64,000 bases of DNA from Siderastrea radians (taxonomy: Eukaryota > Cnidaria > Anthozoa > Scleractinia > Rhizangiidae): the NCBI GenBank assembly GCA_964017195.1, contig OZ024898.1, forward strand, positions 16,918,475 through 16,982,474, given 5' to 3'. A model generated the notes under the pieces. It saw nothing but the letters and a program-made list of their open reading frames with translations. It made no database searches and was not told the DNA's origin. The position numbers and the translations under genes are program-made. Positions 1 to 11,711 of the stretch are shown here, piece by piece. Positions within the stretch are counted from its first letter, which is position 1; each line of letters starts with the position of its first letter.

Positions 1-111
1 TGTACTGTTCTCTCAAGATACGGAGCTGTCTTGATTTGGCTCGTCAGTCACCTCCACTCTACCACACTTGCCAGTGGTGATGCCTTCTCGTTTAAAACTG
101 ACATAATTACT

Positions 112-984
112 TTATGTCAGTTCTTGTTGCAGTTGCCATTGATTTGGGTGTTGTTGTGTCTGTGGCCATGCTTGCTGCTCTGGATCTTGATGTTTTCTCT
201 TTTCTCGCCACGTAACTCGTCTGTTTTGCTTGCTTTTTTGCAAATCCGAAAGCTTGCTTTGACCTTTTTGCCTCTCCACTAAAAGCACGCGCAATTCTTT
301 GTGGAAATGGGCGCGTCTTGCATAGTCTTTCAGATCATTTGCTCCTTTTGTTTATTAGCACTTTGTGCTGTGAGTGATTCAAGTTCCAAAGAGCACAAAC
401 TGATTTCTTTGGTTCTTTCTTCCATTGACTGCTTTTCCCTCCTTGTAGGCTTCTCTGGTTGAACATACTTCGATCTGCAGCCAGTTTTTTCCAGAAGATG
501 AAGGTTTTCCATGCTTCTTTTTCGGCATTCTTTTTTCAGATTTCCTTTGTTAAGCATTTTGTTTTGCAACTTCATGGCTATTTCACAAGCAGTATTTGCT
601 GCTTCCTGCCGAGGTGTTAACTTAGCACTTTCTCCCCTGAATGTACTGTAGATTTTAGACTGTTCCTTACTTAGTGGATTCTGACACCGTCTTTCTTGTA
701 CATAAACGAGAATGGACTGGTGCTCAGCATCGGGTTACCACTACAGCATCGTTGTTCACAACAACAGGCATTGTGCCTTCAGGTTTTGCCAAGTTTGTCT
801 TTGAACTGTTCAAGTTGTCACGAATATGTCTTAACTTCTGCTCAGATTTAAGAAGCAGGACCTGTTTAGAAATGATTGCCGTAAGGGAATCTTTGTTTAG
901 AAGACAGAAGGCATCTCCCTCTATGTCTTTGTTTACAATAAAAGGACAGCACCGTCTTACACTCTGCAGCTGATTGCACGGCAA
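112..984 (-). pseudogene. exon-like fragments of an unrecognised minus-strand gene
   Basis: Read on the minus strand, the clearest open stretch runs from about 655 down to 333. It is rich in Lys, Glu and Gln, with heptad-like Leu spacing that suggests coiled coil. It begins near LSKEQSKIY and contains CEIAMKLQNKMLNKG. Two other open pieces lie at 984-724 (ending in DAVVVTRC) and 294-112, in other frames and separated by stops or undetected introns. I recall similar text in unnamed cnidarian proteins but cannot assign a domain or function. The pieces may be exons of one gene or a decayed copy; no splice chain could be built. Confidence 0.3.
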
Positions 985-1163
985 AATGATCTGCGGTTTT
1001 AAGTACTACAGGGTACTACAATTTATATTAAAAGGTAAGTCGCCTCGCTAATGAGGTAGACATATAAGGTAGGCATATTAGAAAGTATACTTTTTGGCAA
1101 AAACCTCAATGGAGTCCATGCTTGCAGTCTCTGCCACATGCCAGACCAAAACCTGACAGGGTG

Positions 1164-1917
1164 TCAAATGCTCCGGGGTAGGCAAATACCCAACTCCTGG
1201 GCAGTGAAAAATTTCAATGCCCCACCTCTGGAATTAAAACGTGAGCAAATGCCCAAATAATGCCTGCAAGATGGACACTGCTGGAAATGACTGATGCGTA
1301 TCATACAAACATTCTGATCACCCCTTAACTTGTACTTAATTCTACCAGCTATGGACCAGCATTTCTCAACTTTCTGGCATTTCTTCAGGTCTTGAAGCCA
1401 ATTGTTGATTGATGGTGTCAAATCTTCTTTAATTCGGTAATCAGCGCCACAGAGAACTTTTTTTGGCGATCATAACTTTCTGCTTTATCTTGTGACTTGA
1501 GAACTTAACAATAACCTGTCTTGGTCTTTGTGATGCAGTTGTCACATCAGGGTGGGGTCGCCGACCAATACGGTGTAATATGTCTACATCATTACTCGCA
1601 TCAACTTGGGACTGCACTTGAAGAAAGCAATAACCTTTTCTTTTACATTCTCCCTATCTTCTATAATTCCTGACACCTTCACGCTATACTGTTCCATGTG
1701 AGTGGCATGTTTACAAATCGTAGGCTATTACTTTTTTCAAGCTTGACTCTAACAAATTATGGCTTTTGTTGAATTCTTTTTTAACCTCCTTGAGCCTGCA
1801 TTCTACTTCTTTCTTGATTTTTGTGACAGTATAGTCCTCTTACTTGGCCATTTCCTCTTCCGTTTGAATCTGTAACTTCAAATTGAAGTCAGAGAGCAAC
1901 TGGTTGACGTTTGCCAT
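1164..1917 (-). pseudogene. LINE ORF1-like (L1-type RNA-binding protein) relic
   Basis: A start codon at 1,917 opens a Lys/Glu-rich coiled-coil-like segment (MANVNQLLSDF). Further down come DILHRIGRRP, then PRQVIVKFSSHKIKQKV, then DYRIKEDLTPSINNWL. This order (coiled coil, RRM-like segment with an R-P-R-x-I-I-V-K-F core, then a C-terminal domain with E-D-L-T) is that of L1-type ORF1 proteins, which coat LINE RNA as trimers. The frame breaks at least three times: a stop after EEEMAK, a shift near 1,690, and a shift in an A-run near 1,460. It is a dead fragment, and no reverse transcriptase lies beside it. Confidence 0.6.
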
Positions 1918-4900
1918 TATTGAGGGTTTAATTTTGTCGTCTTCCCAATGTCCGATCAGATTTGCGTTCTCTTATCACATCCTCCGTTTGAACTGTTTGT
2001 TGCTGCTTTGCCTTCAGACGCTTGCTCCTGTGAGCAATAGTGAGCGGAATTTTTGTTTTCATGCTTGCTGGTGTACCTGGTGTTACAACAGCTGCCATGT
2101 TAATTACATCACATTCCTGAGCAGGTCCGGTTCATGAGGATTTTTACTTTACAGTTCTATGCATAGTCTTGCAATCCTAGGAGGGTTTATATATGTATTT
2201 TTTATCTTCTTATCTTATTTTATCTTTTTGTGTGACACAAAATAAAAGACACGTCATATGCTTCGTTTGTATCCAAACTGAGGATTTACAGACATCGATG
2301 TTTTGTTAACCAACCTCACTAGGAAGTATTGCTTGTTATTATCAATAAATACTGTTGACCAGCTGTTAGTGTAATGTTTGTGTCAAAATATTGTCCTCAC
2401 TCTTGGTGCTCCTGAATCCCTTATATGTTGCTTTTGCTCCCAGAATAGAACTATGTCCTCTTGAACGTTTTCTGTTCACACTTGATATCTTTTCCCAAAA
2501 TCGTTGCTATCATCTTCCAGTTCTATCCTTTTGGCTCCTATCCACTCTCTCCCTGTTCTTTCAGCCTCTTTTTCTCACTGCTAATCTTATCAGAGAGCTC
2601 TTCTTGGTGCATATATCGATGGCTAGTTCCAGGATTCACAGCATTGTTTTCTTGTTTTCTTTTTCTTTGTGACTTCTTTTCATTTGGTTGCATCATGAGC
2701 AGATAAACCCTCCTGAATTAGTGAACACTTTGCAAAGTATATTTCCTCTGTGACCCCAGCAAGGTACGTGATTAAGGATACAAAATAATCCAATCACCAT
2801 GCGAATGGTAGGAATTTCCAGGTCCAACTGCGAGTCTGTGTTGATCGCTCAACATTCTCCAGATGTGTGGAGTCTGTCCAACCACAATTAAATTTTGTCT
2901 CTGATACCTACTAACATAAAATCTAACCAAACGTCAAATGTTAGTTTATAGGCCTTATAATAGCGCATTACAGCTCATGCTAAGCATTACAGCTAATCGC
3001 TCATGAAACCATTGAAAAATCACGGAATCATACTTACTGGATTAATTGTTGTAAATGCAGCACTTCTTTCACAGAACAATGAAGTTCAATACAGACGTTC
3101 TCTGTGCGAATAAAGTCTATAGTAGCACCCAGTTTACAAAAGAGAGCCACGCATTTGATAATGTTGAGCGTAGTATACTCAATACCACACACTGCCATCT
3201 TTACTATTGTGGTTGGTAGTTCTGCTCTGGCCTGGTTTGGCCTGACGGCAATTTTCTGCTTGGTGTCCTGGCCTGGTAGCAAATGTTCTCCTCCCAGGCG
3301 AAGGAATGTTTCACATCCTGGTGAGCTGTTTGAGGGTTTCCCTTTTCTTTATTACGTTAGTAAGGGTGGATTGGGGTAGTTTATCGTACATTTAACCGTA
3401 ATCCTCTCCTGAAAATGCAGAACAACTGACAACCATGCCAAAAATTAACGGGTTTCCACCACCGTACGACAATTTCTTAACCATAAACTGCCATGAAAAT
3501 AAGGATCTATCCGTCAACTAACCCCCCCACCCCCCCCCCACAAAAAAAAAGAAATAGGCCAAAACCGCCCAACTGCCACATAAGCAATAAACATCCATTT
3601 CTTTGATCTGGGTTTTGATTATTGTCAACTCTCCACAAGCTAGACCAACCAACAAACTCAAGCTGGTATCCCTTGTGGTGGAGTTGAATCACAGTTCCTA
3701 CAGTATCACTCCAAACAATTCAGGCAATTTTTATGCCTGGCTGATAAGCTCACTGAGTTTCTAACTTTTCATTTTTACCCAGCTAGAACAATACAATTAC
3801 CACAGTTCTAGCTCCAAAATGTCTCAGGTTAACCTGATCCTGTAAGTAAGGGCAGACATGTCTGATGCCTGGAATTGAGGCACACAGCGGACGGTTATTG
3901 GGTTCATCTTGTTGCTGTTGCTTAGCCTTTACCTTTTGTCTTTTAAAAGAAGATAGAACTCCCGGCATATAACGTCTGACGACTCTAGCGTCTTTTGTTT
4001 ATGTCATTCAGACCCAATAACAGGGGACTTTGACGTATCGAGTACAAACACAAGACGCCTGAAGTGCTTTATCGTCTCAATTTAGGTAGCGGTTACTTCA
4101 CTTCATTTCTTCTTTGCTCTCTTGTTTGTCACGGCTATGTCTAGTTCCTCTTCCATCTCTAGCAAAACCTGCTTCCTCGACTGATTTCTCCTTTCGAAAA
4201 ACATTTGCATTTCCATTTCTTGTCCTTATTGACAAGAAGCTCCGCAATGTTAACATGTAAGTGGATTTGTTTTTTGCGTGTTTAAAGTAAGTTTTCCTCC
4301 AAGTTTTGTTCTGTTCATTCTCTTCCAAAAACAGAACCCATTCTTTTTTAGAAAGTCTTTTTTTTTCTATTTGGCCGTTTTCTTTAATCCGTCCTGTTTT
4401 TTTTATACCAGACAACATAATAATCTAAGACATTAAATGCGTCTAGATGACTCTAACATCTCTTGTGGCTCGCTCTTTAAGTTGGAGAACTACCTTCTAA
4501 CGTATTGCGATAACCTTCAGTGAGGAACTCGATTTCTTGCTCCATGTCTTGTTTCACATGGTCACGAACTACGTCTCCCTGCTTCAGAACAGCTATTTAC
4601 ACCAGTTTTTCAAACCCAGTGCCAAGTATCCAACCACATTTGCGTTGACGTTGTTCGTTTTCGTTCTTCTCTCGCTGGAAGGATAGAACATTACAAAGCT
4701 GCAAAAGTCAGAAAAACACAAAGAACATGTATGTAAATTTTCCACCTTGTTTTATCGTTTACTTAGAACATATGAATGCAAGACCTTTAATTATTTTTTC
4801 TGAAGCATCTCAGCGTTCTGTAATCCTAAATTGTTGAATTTGATTGGCTAATTATGTGCACGTAACCGTTCCAGCTTTTTGGGTCTTACCTTAATTAGAA

Positions 4901-5600
4901 GACAGAATTTGCAAAACAACTAAGTGTATTGTATTCTTTATTGTATGGGAGGGCATTGTTTTCCTCCACCCGAAGTAAAAGCCAGCTTTTTCCTATTCGG
5001 ACTATTGTGTCTGGAATCTGTGGGAAACCTGAAGTGAAATTGTTTTACTTCAGCACAACGAAATGTTGGGTTTTGTCCTCTTAAAACGGCAGTTTTTGCT
5101 CAAATAACAATTGTAAAGTGAAGGGAAATTCAGCAATGGAATACAAGTGTTAGGATGGATTTTCATTTGTGACCTTCACCAAATGCTTCTTCAACTTGCT
5201 AGTTTCACGACCTTGGCACTGGAAAGACGATTTAGGTCGTTATTTTCTTTTAAAATTACTGCAACTGACTTATGTAGGTCTCTTAGCATGTCCCTTATTT
5301 GTGATAGTGTCCGCCATATTGTCCTCGTATTGGAGTTGTACCGTTGACTGAGATTCTTTGGTTGCATCCAAATTTGGACGCTTGACGTCTTTTGACGTTT
5401 CTTTTAAAGATCCTTGATCTCCCTGCTTATTTTTCTTGTGGTTTGGCATTTATACAACATGTATATGCGTTCCAGGAAAGGGAAAAGTTTCCTGCTCAAA
5501 ATCCATGTCTGCTTTGACAAAGGCCATGCATGCTCTCCCAGGACTTTCACTTTCTTGAGTTCTGCTGCAAACTCAATCAGTACATCGCTTGCATCTGGCA
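1918..5600. other. no gene recognised; low-complexity C/A run
   Basis: Only short, compositionally biased open frames occur here, for example a Lys-rich one at 4,418-4,098 on the minus strand. No motif or splice pair could be followed. A poly-C tract at 3,522-3,540 is followed by poly-A to about 3,550. Confidence 0.5.
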
Positions 5601-5619
5601 CCAATCCCTATGCCAATGT

Positions 5620-5870
5620 GTTTTTTTCTGTCCACAACCATGGCTTTTGCGACGCCCGAACACATTTTCCCAGGAAAAACATCCGTGTTTATCGCAACTC
5701 AGTAACTCGCGTAACATCGAATCGGTTTGAAGTACATATGGCTCGAATTTGCAGCATTTGGCTTCAAACATAGCACGGCTAGTGCCTTCCGGTTTCTGCT
5801 GTCGACAACCATGGGTTTTGCGGCGGGCCAAACAAATTTTCCCAGAAAACCACCTGCCTGTTTAGTCTAC
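5620..5870. repeat. imperfect direct duplication, ~165-bp spacing
   Basis: A segment around 5,628-5,700 (CACAACCATGGCTTTTGCG, then TTTTCCCAGGAAAA) is repeated imperfectly at about 5,795-5,865 (GACAACCATGGGTTTTGCGG, then TTTTCCCAGAAAA). The two are about 165 bp apart in the same orientation. No protein was recognised in it. Confidence 0.4.
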
Positions 5871-5930
5871 CGAGCTGCGATCAATAAATGGCTGTTCAAC
5901 TATTAAAATGAAGACTATTTTTACGACGTA

Positions 5931-6010
5931 GCAGGTCGGTGAAGTGGTTAACGCCATTCCGTTGCCATCCAGCGGCTCAGGTTTCAATCCCAGACAGAGG
6001 GGAGTTGTTC
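5931..6010 (+). mobile_element. tRNA-derived SINE head or tRNA-like relic
   Basis: The segment has an A-box-like stretch (CGGTGAAGTGGTTAACGCC) about 30 bp before a B-box-like GGTTTCAATCCC, the internal pol III promoter layout of a tRNA. The cloverleaf is imperfect: the B box has an extra pyrimidine and the acceptor stem does not close well. A SINE head or decayed tRNA pseudogene is more likely than a working tRNA. Confidence 0.35.
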
Positions 6011-6344
6011 TTTCCCCTTTTTTGGTAATTACTTTAAAAAATGAGTAAATTCCAGCAACAGAAAAAGTGGAGCTCCGCTTTTAGGCTTGGCTAAATCTAT
6101 ATATTATTTCTGTGATCTTGTTATGAGGTGTCGGCACACTTACTTCACACTTTTTGCTCTATGAGAAAATTTGTTCTGTTTTATTGTAGTCTATACTTGT
6201 TCCCTACGGTTTGCCAATGGCTCTTTCTTATAAGCTTAATTTTGACTTTGATCTTGAGTGGTAGTTGTGTAGAAAAACTGTTTGCAAATCAATTCTCTAA
6301 CAATTGGCCCCTTTTGTCTTCAAACATGCAGTAAAAAAAAAAAC

Positions 6345-6478
6345 GTTATTCACTGGCCTAGGCCAGTCCGTATTGGGAAAAGCTGTGCCCTCGGTCTTGA
6401 GTGTGGCCCGACCTTGGGCTGTACCCAGGACCTTGGCCACAGTTTTTCCCTATACGGACCTCCTGCCCCATAAATAAC
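6345..6478. mobile_element. foldback MITE
   Basis: Almost the whole segment is one inverted repeat. The left arm contains CCAGTCCGTATTGGGAAAA and the right arm, read in reverse complement, contains AGGTCCGTATAGGGAAAAAC. The GC-rich arms meet near 6,417. Both outer ends can be read as GTTATT on opposite strands. There is no coding capacity. This is the structure of a non-autonomous DNA element; the superfamily is unknown. Confidence 0.6.
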
Positions 6479-7058
6479 ATATATTTGTTTGTGCCCGAGT
6501 GGAGGAACATCATAAAACGATAACTGCAGTCAACAAATATGAAGAAAATTCATGTGAGAACGATTCAACACAAAGGCCTAAGAAAAACAACTAAGAGAAG
6601 GAAAATACAAGACGCCCCTCGCCTTGCTTGGTATTAAGAAATATTAAAACGACAAGGTAATACTTTTCTCAACATTAGGCCTTTGGGTTTCCGTAACAGT
6701 TTCTCCACTTGTGTCATGTTGTAATTGAGTTACCTGTTGTCGTTCCATTGAAACAAAAGCTGGTTCACTTTCCAAAGAAAAATATTGGAAATAGCCATTC
6801 TTGTTTTGATTGCACTGACAACTTGTCATCGTTGGTACAGTTGAATTCGCTGTCAACTGCCATTTCAGTCACTGTCATTTGTTAGTGTTTTGTCTTTCAT
6901 TTTGAGTGGAATGTTTAAACATTTTGAGACGGAATGACTGATTTTTCTTCTGTCGTTTAGACCTGAAGTCCATGGACCAAACTTTGGGAGACGTGTAACT
7001 TAAGGGCTAAAATAGTTGTGGTGCTTTGCTTGATTGCTCATATTTTATAATCAGTTCG
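6479..7058. other. no feature recognised
   Basis: Short open frames only, the longest being 70 codons on the minus strand at 6,856-6,644, with no recognisable motif. It is bounded by the MITE and the SINE. Confidence 0.4.
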
Positions 7059-7350
7059 TGGGGGCATGGTGGTGCAGTGGCTAGCGCATTGGTCTTCAGA
7101 TCTGAAGGTTGGTGGTTCGAGGGCCAAACCCTGCGATGGTGTTGTTTCCTTAGACGAGAAACTTTACCCCACATTGTCTTTCTCCACCCAGGTGTATAAA
7201 TGGGTACTGGCAACATACCGCTCGGGATAACTCTGAAATGGACAAGCATCCTATCCAGGGAGAGTAGCAATACCCTCTGTTACTTCATGCTGCAGAACTG
7301 GGATAAGCTCTGGCCGTGTGGCCTTCCTTGGCTCATATGTGACGTACATA
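7059..7350 (+). mobile_element. tRNA-derived SINE
   Basis: The head has an A box at 7,070-7,080 (TGGTGCAGTGG) and a B box from 7,114 (GGTTCGAGGGC), 34 bp apart, as in tRNA-derived pol III promoters. A non-tRNA body follows to about 7,350, including TGTATAAATGGGTACTGGC and CATCCTATCCAGGGAGAG, which I recall from a SINE family common in coral DNA. It ends in an A-rich stretch (AATTAAAA). It encodes nothing and would be moved by a LINE. A clear flanking duplication was not found. Confidence 0.7.
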
Positions 7351-8844
7351 ATTAAAAGCATTCTTGCTGATTTTCTTTTCTACGATGTTAATTCTTTGCT
7401 CGCGTCAATGGCAAATAAGTTGTGATTCCTCCAAATTAGCTTTTTTGAACTCAATTCTAAATCATAGATCAAACAGTATTCAGAAGGGTTACAAATGGGC
7501 ACTTGCTAAACTTTTGTCCTTTTCTGGGCGAATTTATTGAGAATCGTCTTGGTGACAAACAACGTATTACAGCTTTTCGAACTTGAAGCCATATGCAATT
7601 CCATCACTGCATGTTAAGAGTATAAAAAGCTCACGAACCTGGGATGACAGCTTTCCTGCACTATGCAGTTTCACTGACTCAGATGTGATGGAAAAATATA
7701 GGATATGGTTTTAGTTATTTCTTTTTAACATATACCAAACATATCGCCATGATAAATTAGTTATTTTTAAAGCAAGATTGTAATGCACATATGATTATAT
7801 TCATAGAATATGCACACTATAAGTGATAAATATTATTATTATTATTGTTTCAAGTTAGCCGCATGCTCAACTTGAGCAGGTATTGTTTCGTGGCAGAGGT
7901 TTTTCTTGGCAGTCAAAGAAATATTCGGCACGAAAGACAGCTGCAAATGGGCTACAAACGCAAAGGAAATTAAAGGATTATAAGACGAAAAACCTCTGCT
8001 AGCAAGGTACTTCAAAGTTGGCTACTGATGAGTGGGATATTAGAAGGTAAAACCTTGCACTGCACCACTGGAATCTACAAGGTTGGTCACTGGTTCTCGT
8101 TTAAAGTTTCCAAGTTCGTAAGTAACTGACATCTGAAGTACCACATGTATGTTAGACTTCACAGCATATTTGATTAGATCTCTGTTAAAAATGCAATGTA
8201 GGTCTACCTTTCTTATTCCTTCTCCTTTAATGAAAAACGTTGTTTATTTCTTCTCCATATTAATGCATATCATGCCGAGTAAAGTTATTATTTTCCCACA
8301 CCACAAACAACAATACAAAGATAATGAGTATAGAAAAAAGAAAGAAGGAAGATTGATGGTAACAGTGGCGAGGAGGCCTACAGGAAACCATGAAGCTTAT
8401 GTAAATAAGGCCTCAATTATGATGTTACAGTTGAAATTGAAATTACAGCGACAGATGCCAATGCACTGTTTTACCAGAATACAGTTCATTACAAAATTAA
8501 AAGGCAAAGTTACTGAATATTTTACAAGAACAATTTGAGGCAAAAGTAAACACACATCTAAGAATTACTAATAGTTATTACAAATAAATGCCTTAAGTGA
8601 TTTCTTAAAGGAAACTGTGGAGAGGTCGAATTGATGATACCTGTGTTAAGAGAATTGTAAAACTTAGGTCCTTGGTAAAAAACAGAAAATTTTATTGTGT
8701 TAGTCCGACAGAAAGGCAAACGAAAGGTATGAGAGTTTCTCGTATGATACGAATGAATCTGTCTATTTTAGGTAATTTTACAAGCGAATTTGAAAGGAAG
8801 AGTTTGGTTTTGATGGGAGTACATCTCATAGGGGAACTCACAAT
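7351..8844. other. no gene recognised
   Basis: AT-rich sequence with a short ATT microsatellite near 7,830-7,845. A 129-codon open frame at 8,149-8,538 has no recognisable motif and a Lys/Met-rich composition expected from AT-rich DNA. The last part (8,760-8,844) may be the upstream, frame-broken part of the LINE endonuclease. Confidence 0.35.
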
Positions 8845-9177
8845 GAATAATTGTTAGGTAAAATCTCTAGAGAAAACGAAATATGCTTTCTAATGGGTGA
8901 TTTCAGTGTTAACTTAATGAAATATCAACATCATCACCTCACAGGCCAATTTCTAGATGGAATGTATTCTAATATGTTTTTTCCTTTTATTAGACGTCCC
9001 TCACGTATTACCTCTCATGCCGCTACGCTAATAGATAAAATTTTTGTGAATAATTTCTTTGATCGTTTGAGGTGCGGTTTATTAATTACTGACATTTCAG
9101 TTCACCTACCCATCTTTTCAATTCATTCGGACAACACGCCAGTGAACATTGTATACAAGATCCCATTTTTATTCTAG
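8845..9177 (+). pseudogene. LINE APE-type endonuclease fragment
   Basis: The frame reads ICFLMGDFSVNL, later RPSRITSHAATLIDKIFVNN, then LLITDISVHLPIFSI. This is the C-terminal half of the apurinic-type endonuclease of CR1/Jockey-like non-LTR retrotransposons: the G-D-F-N-x-N/D strand, the R-x-T-R-x-T-x-x-S-x-T-x-I-D-x-I-F block and the D-I-S-D-H-x-P-I catalytic block. Here Asp before the catalytic His is Val (SVHLP) and Asn in GDFN is Ser, so it would be inactive. The frame stops soon after and no reverse transcriptase follows. It is a 5'- and 3'-truncated relic. Confidence 0.75.
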
Positions 9178-9311
9178 ATAACACGTTTTATTATATGGAG
9201 GAGAGTGTTTTACTGGGAACTAAACCACTCGTAGATTCCATACGCCACTCCATCCGGGACCCGAGTGGCGTATTTTCCGTATGTCACGCTTTTGAGTGTC
9301 ATATCGTTCAA

Positions 9312-9319
9312 TGACGTCA
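9312..9319. promoter_or_regulatory. full palindromic CRE (TGACGTCA)
   Basis: A perfect cAMP-response-element palindrome lies 68 bp upstream of the ATG at 9,387. CREB/ATF-type bZIP proteins bind this site. Its position fits a proximal promoter for the Crypton-like reading frame; function is inferred. Confidence 0.45.
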
Positions 9320-9386
9320 CGATTCCCGCCTTTTCTACTTTGTTGAATGAACTGAATGCGTCGTTGCCTCAGTGTTGTTTAGAATT

Positions 9387-9580
9387 ATGGCGGTGGCAAG
9401 CAGGTTTGTTTTACTAAACGATGAACAAGTGAAAGAGTTTTCCGAAAGCTTCGACAAAGAAAAAAAACACAAAAAAGAAGACCTTGTACGATTTGAAGGT
9501 TTTCAAAGAATTTCTCGACACTTGCGACGAGAAGAGAATAAAAATGGGCAATTTCAGATATTTTGTCTCCATATAATAAA
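9387..9580 (+). pseudogene. N-terminal fragment of DUF3504/Crypton-like gene
   Basis: From the ATG at 9,387 the frame reads MAVASRFVLLNDEQVKEF. After a frame change in the A-rich tract near 9,465 it continues KTLYDLKVFKEFLDTCDEKR. I recognise this as the amino end of intron-poor cnidarian proteins carrying a DUF3504 (Crypton-derived tyrosine-recombinase-like) domain, the same family as the gene at 27.2-28.6 kb. The recombinase domain itself is absent: sequence changes to a foldback repeat after about 9,580. One frameshift plus loss of the catalytic part makes it a pseudogene. Confidence 0.5.
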
Positions 9581-9699
9581 AAGAACATTACACGTTGGCT
9601 CGAAGATATGAATTTTATGTTCGCTGCGCTCACTCGTGAGATATTGTGTTTGCCACTCGAACATAAAATTCATATCTTCTCGCCACCGTGTAATATCCT

Positions 9700-10329
9700 C
9701 TATGTATACGATATGTCTAGTAGCTTTCTGTCTCTTTCCCCTCGGCTTTCTTGTTTTTTTTTTTGTCGTGTCTTATTCTCTTCTCTGCGAAACATCACCA
9801 AGTTTCTCGAGAGAAGCTTTAGTACCGCATTAGACAGCAAGACAGTCAAACTAAACTAAACAACCGGTAAGTGCATATGTCTTCTTGCAGCCTTTTCTGA
9901 CTGATATTTCTTTCAGGAAACTGACTCTTGTAAACATCAGATACTTTAACTATTCCTCCCTGGGAAATGTGTGACGCCATATTCATCAGTGCATCACATT
10001 CCACACACTGTTCTTTGTGATACCTCGTACACTACTCGGCTCTATATCTAGTATACTCTTCCAAAGAGACAGCTGTTTTTTGTGAGATATAGCTCTTGTT
10101 ATGATTACTTGGGTTTAAGCGAACATTGCCCACAAACTTAACAACTGTTTCCTCGTCAATAGCTCTAACAACCCCACTGGTTCACATGTGTGCTGGCTGT
10201 TCTGGTGTAAATCAGTGGGGGAAACTAAAACTCCTCACTGTTTTCTTTCACGTGACCCTCATTATCGGCTTCAGGCTTGCTTATGTCATCAGAGTCTTGT
10301 GCAACAAATGGGGCTTGAATGTTTTTTAG
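9700..10329. other. no gene recognised
   Basis: Short hydrophobic open frames only, with no motif or inverted repeat found. A T-rich run lies near 9,755-9,765. Confidence 0.35.
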
Positions 10330-10973
10330 TTAACCTTGTTCTATAGCCTGGTCAGTGGCTGCAGTAGGCACTTCAACTTCCACTGTAGCCTTTCCAATCT
10401 CTGTGACGTCTTTGTCATCAATTTCCATAGCAGCCTTTGCAATTTCTGTAACCTCTATGTCATCAACTTCCATTGTAGCCTTTTCATTCTCTATGACTTC
10501 TTTATTCTGCCCTTTTATCAATTGCTCAATACTTCCGACCGATTTCTTGCATGAAACTGACGTAAGTTAGCTTGTGGCACAGCTCCACCTCCTTTTTTGC
10601 TGTCTCTGAACTTCTCCACTCGCTTTGTTAGAGACTCTTTTCTCTGTAGTAAACTTAACTCCTGGTTTTCCTTTTCTTTTTTCTCAGTTGATTTAACTCC
10701 TTTGAAACATCAAGTGCTTTGCTGAACTCCTTTGCATTGGCACATTTTTCACATTGCTTAGCGGCGTAAGTGAGCTGTATATCAACTTCTCTTAAGTCCT
10801 CCTTCAACTGTTCCATCCTCTTCTGTCTAAAATCTTGGCTTAACACGCTCTTTTTTGGGCTGGCTTCCAGTGGGCACACCAAATTCTTTAGATCTTGAGC
10901 TTTTCTTTCGTAACTGAAACCCTCCTCATGGACTTTCAGCCTTGCCTGCTTTTGCAATTCCAATTTAGAGCCA
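10330..10973 (-). pseudogene. coiled-coil protein fragment with 45-bp coding repeats
   Basis: From about 10,973 the minus strand reads a charged helical segment (QKQARLKVHEEGFSYERKA, then SPKKSVLSQDFRQKR, then AAKQCEKCANAKEF), predicted coiled coil. After a frame change near 10,668 it continues LLQRKESLTKRVEKFRDSKK to about 10,530, with another frame change near 10,520. The last part holds a 15-residue tandem repeat (KATMEVDDIEVTEIA / KAAMEIDDKDVTEIG / KATVEVE), a 45-bp DNA repeat at about 10,380-10,500. I recall the coiled-coil text from unnamed multi-copy cnidarian proteins. It lies just downstream of the exons at 11.4-13.7 kb but I cannot show they are one gene. Confidence 0.45.
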
Positions 10974-11451
10974 TCAAACGTTCATTTATTATTGTTAAAT
11001 TAGTACGCTTGCATGTTAACTCAAACTTAAGTGTGCATAGCTTTTAGGTAGCTTCGTGTTACAAAGTTGCTTGAATCGTTTTGAGCATTTCTTACGTTTT
11101 CATTTTCTTAGTTAAGTCATCGAAGCTTGCAAACAATATTGGAAAATATGAAAAGGTAAAAGGCTTTCTCAAAGTGAACGAGGTATTAGTTAACACCCCT
11201 CACTCGTAAAAAAACTTCGTGTGGGGAAAATGGTGCTTAGTCTTAAAAAATCCACTGAGTTTAATAGTTAGATTGAGAAAAGATTGTTTGGTCCTCCCTC
11301 TAGGTTATTCTTACAGCAAATCCACCGGGCATGATAAAGACAAAAAAGCTTAACAAGCATTAATGCACTCTAGTGCTGTTGTCATAAAGATATGTTTACA
11401 TCTGTTATTTTGTAAGTCCTATCCTTCTTTGCTGTTTTTTGTTGTATGTTG

Positions 11452-11711
11452 TTAAACTTCTTCTGTCTTCTTCAGCATTTTCCTTCTTTTGGGAAACTCG
11501 TTTGGTGTGGTAGAGGTCATGGAGCCTTGCATAAATCTTTCAGTTTCCTTTTCCATTATTTGACAGGTGTACTTTTAGTTGTATCCACCCTTTTGAATTC
11601 CACGGTGAAACATTCTTGACTGCTCATGGTTCTTCTTTTCGACTGGCTGGCAGTGGAGTATAGAGATGTTGCCGTATTTCTCCATGAGCTGAGGACCATG
11701 ATACACAAGTG
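11452..11711 (-). pseudogene. terminal exon of the 'VYH-P...VEKKNH' multi-copy family
   Basis: A strong acceptor (TTTGTTAACCTTGCAG, cut after 11,712) opens an exon reading LVYHGPQLMEKYGN, then CQPVEKKNHEQSRMFHRG, and after an in-frame TAA (11,575-11,577) IMEKETERF to a stop at 11,452. The pattern VYH-x-P-x5-6-YGN-x6-7-Q-(G/P)-V-E-K-x-N is shared by many multi-exon cnidarian and fish proteins of unknown function. A related but different exon occurs at 24,336-24,428. The internal stop falls where relatives keep coding, so this copy looks dead unless it is a sequencing error. Confidence 0.55.

Larger units (their letters stand above)
9182..9694. mobile_element. nested inverted-repeat (foldback) element around a Crypton-like 5' fragment
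   Basis: Three inverted repeats are nested here. Arms ACACGTTTTATTATATGGAG (from 9,182) and its approximate reverse complement TCTCCATATAATAAAAAG (from 9,566) enclose the segment. Arms of 11 bp at 9,240-9,250 and 9,263-9,273 (ATACGCCACTC) form a hairpin. A 22-bp perfect pair at 9,602-9,623 and 9,658-9,679, extending imperfectly to 9,587 and 9,694, forms a second. Between them lies the start of a DUF3504/Crypton-like gene. The structure suggests a rearranged, non-autonomous element. Confidence 0.5.

Noticed and set aside
4098..4418. 106-codon Lys/Glu-rich minus-strand frame
   Set aside because: Composition is what T-rich DNA gives on the opposite strand; no motif, splice site or relative was recognised.
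7059..7140. A functional tRNA gene
   Set aside because: A and B boxes are present, but the cloverleaf does not close and a SINE body with an A-rich end follows.
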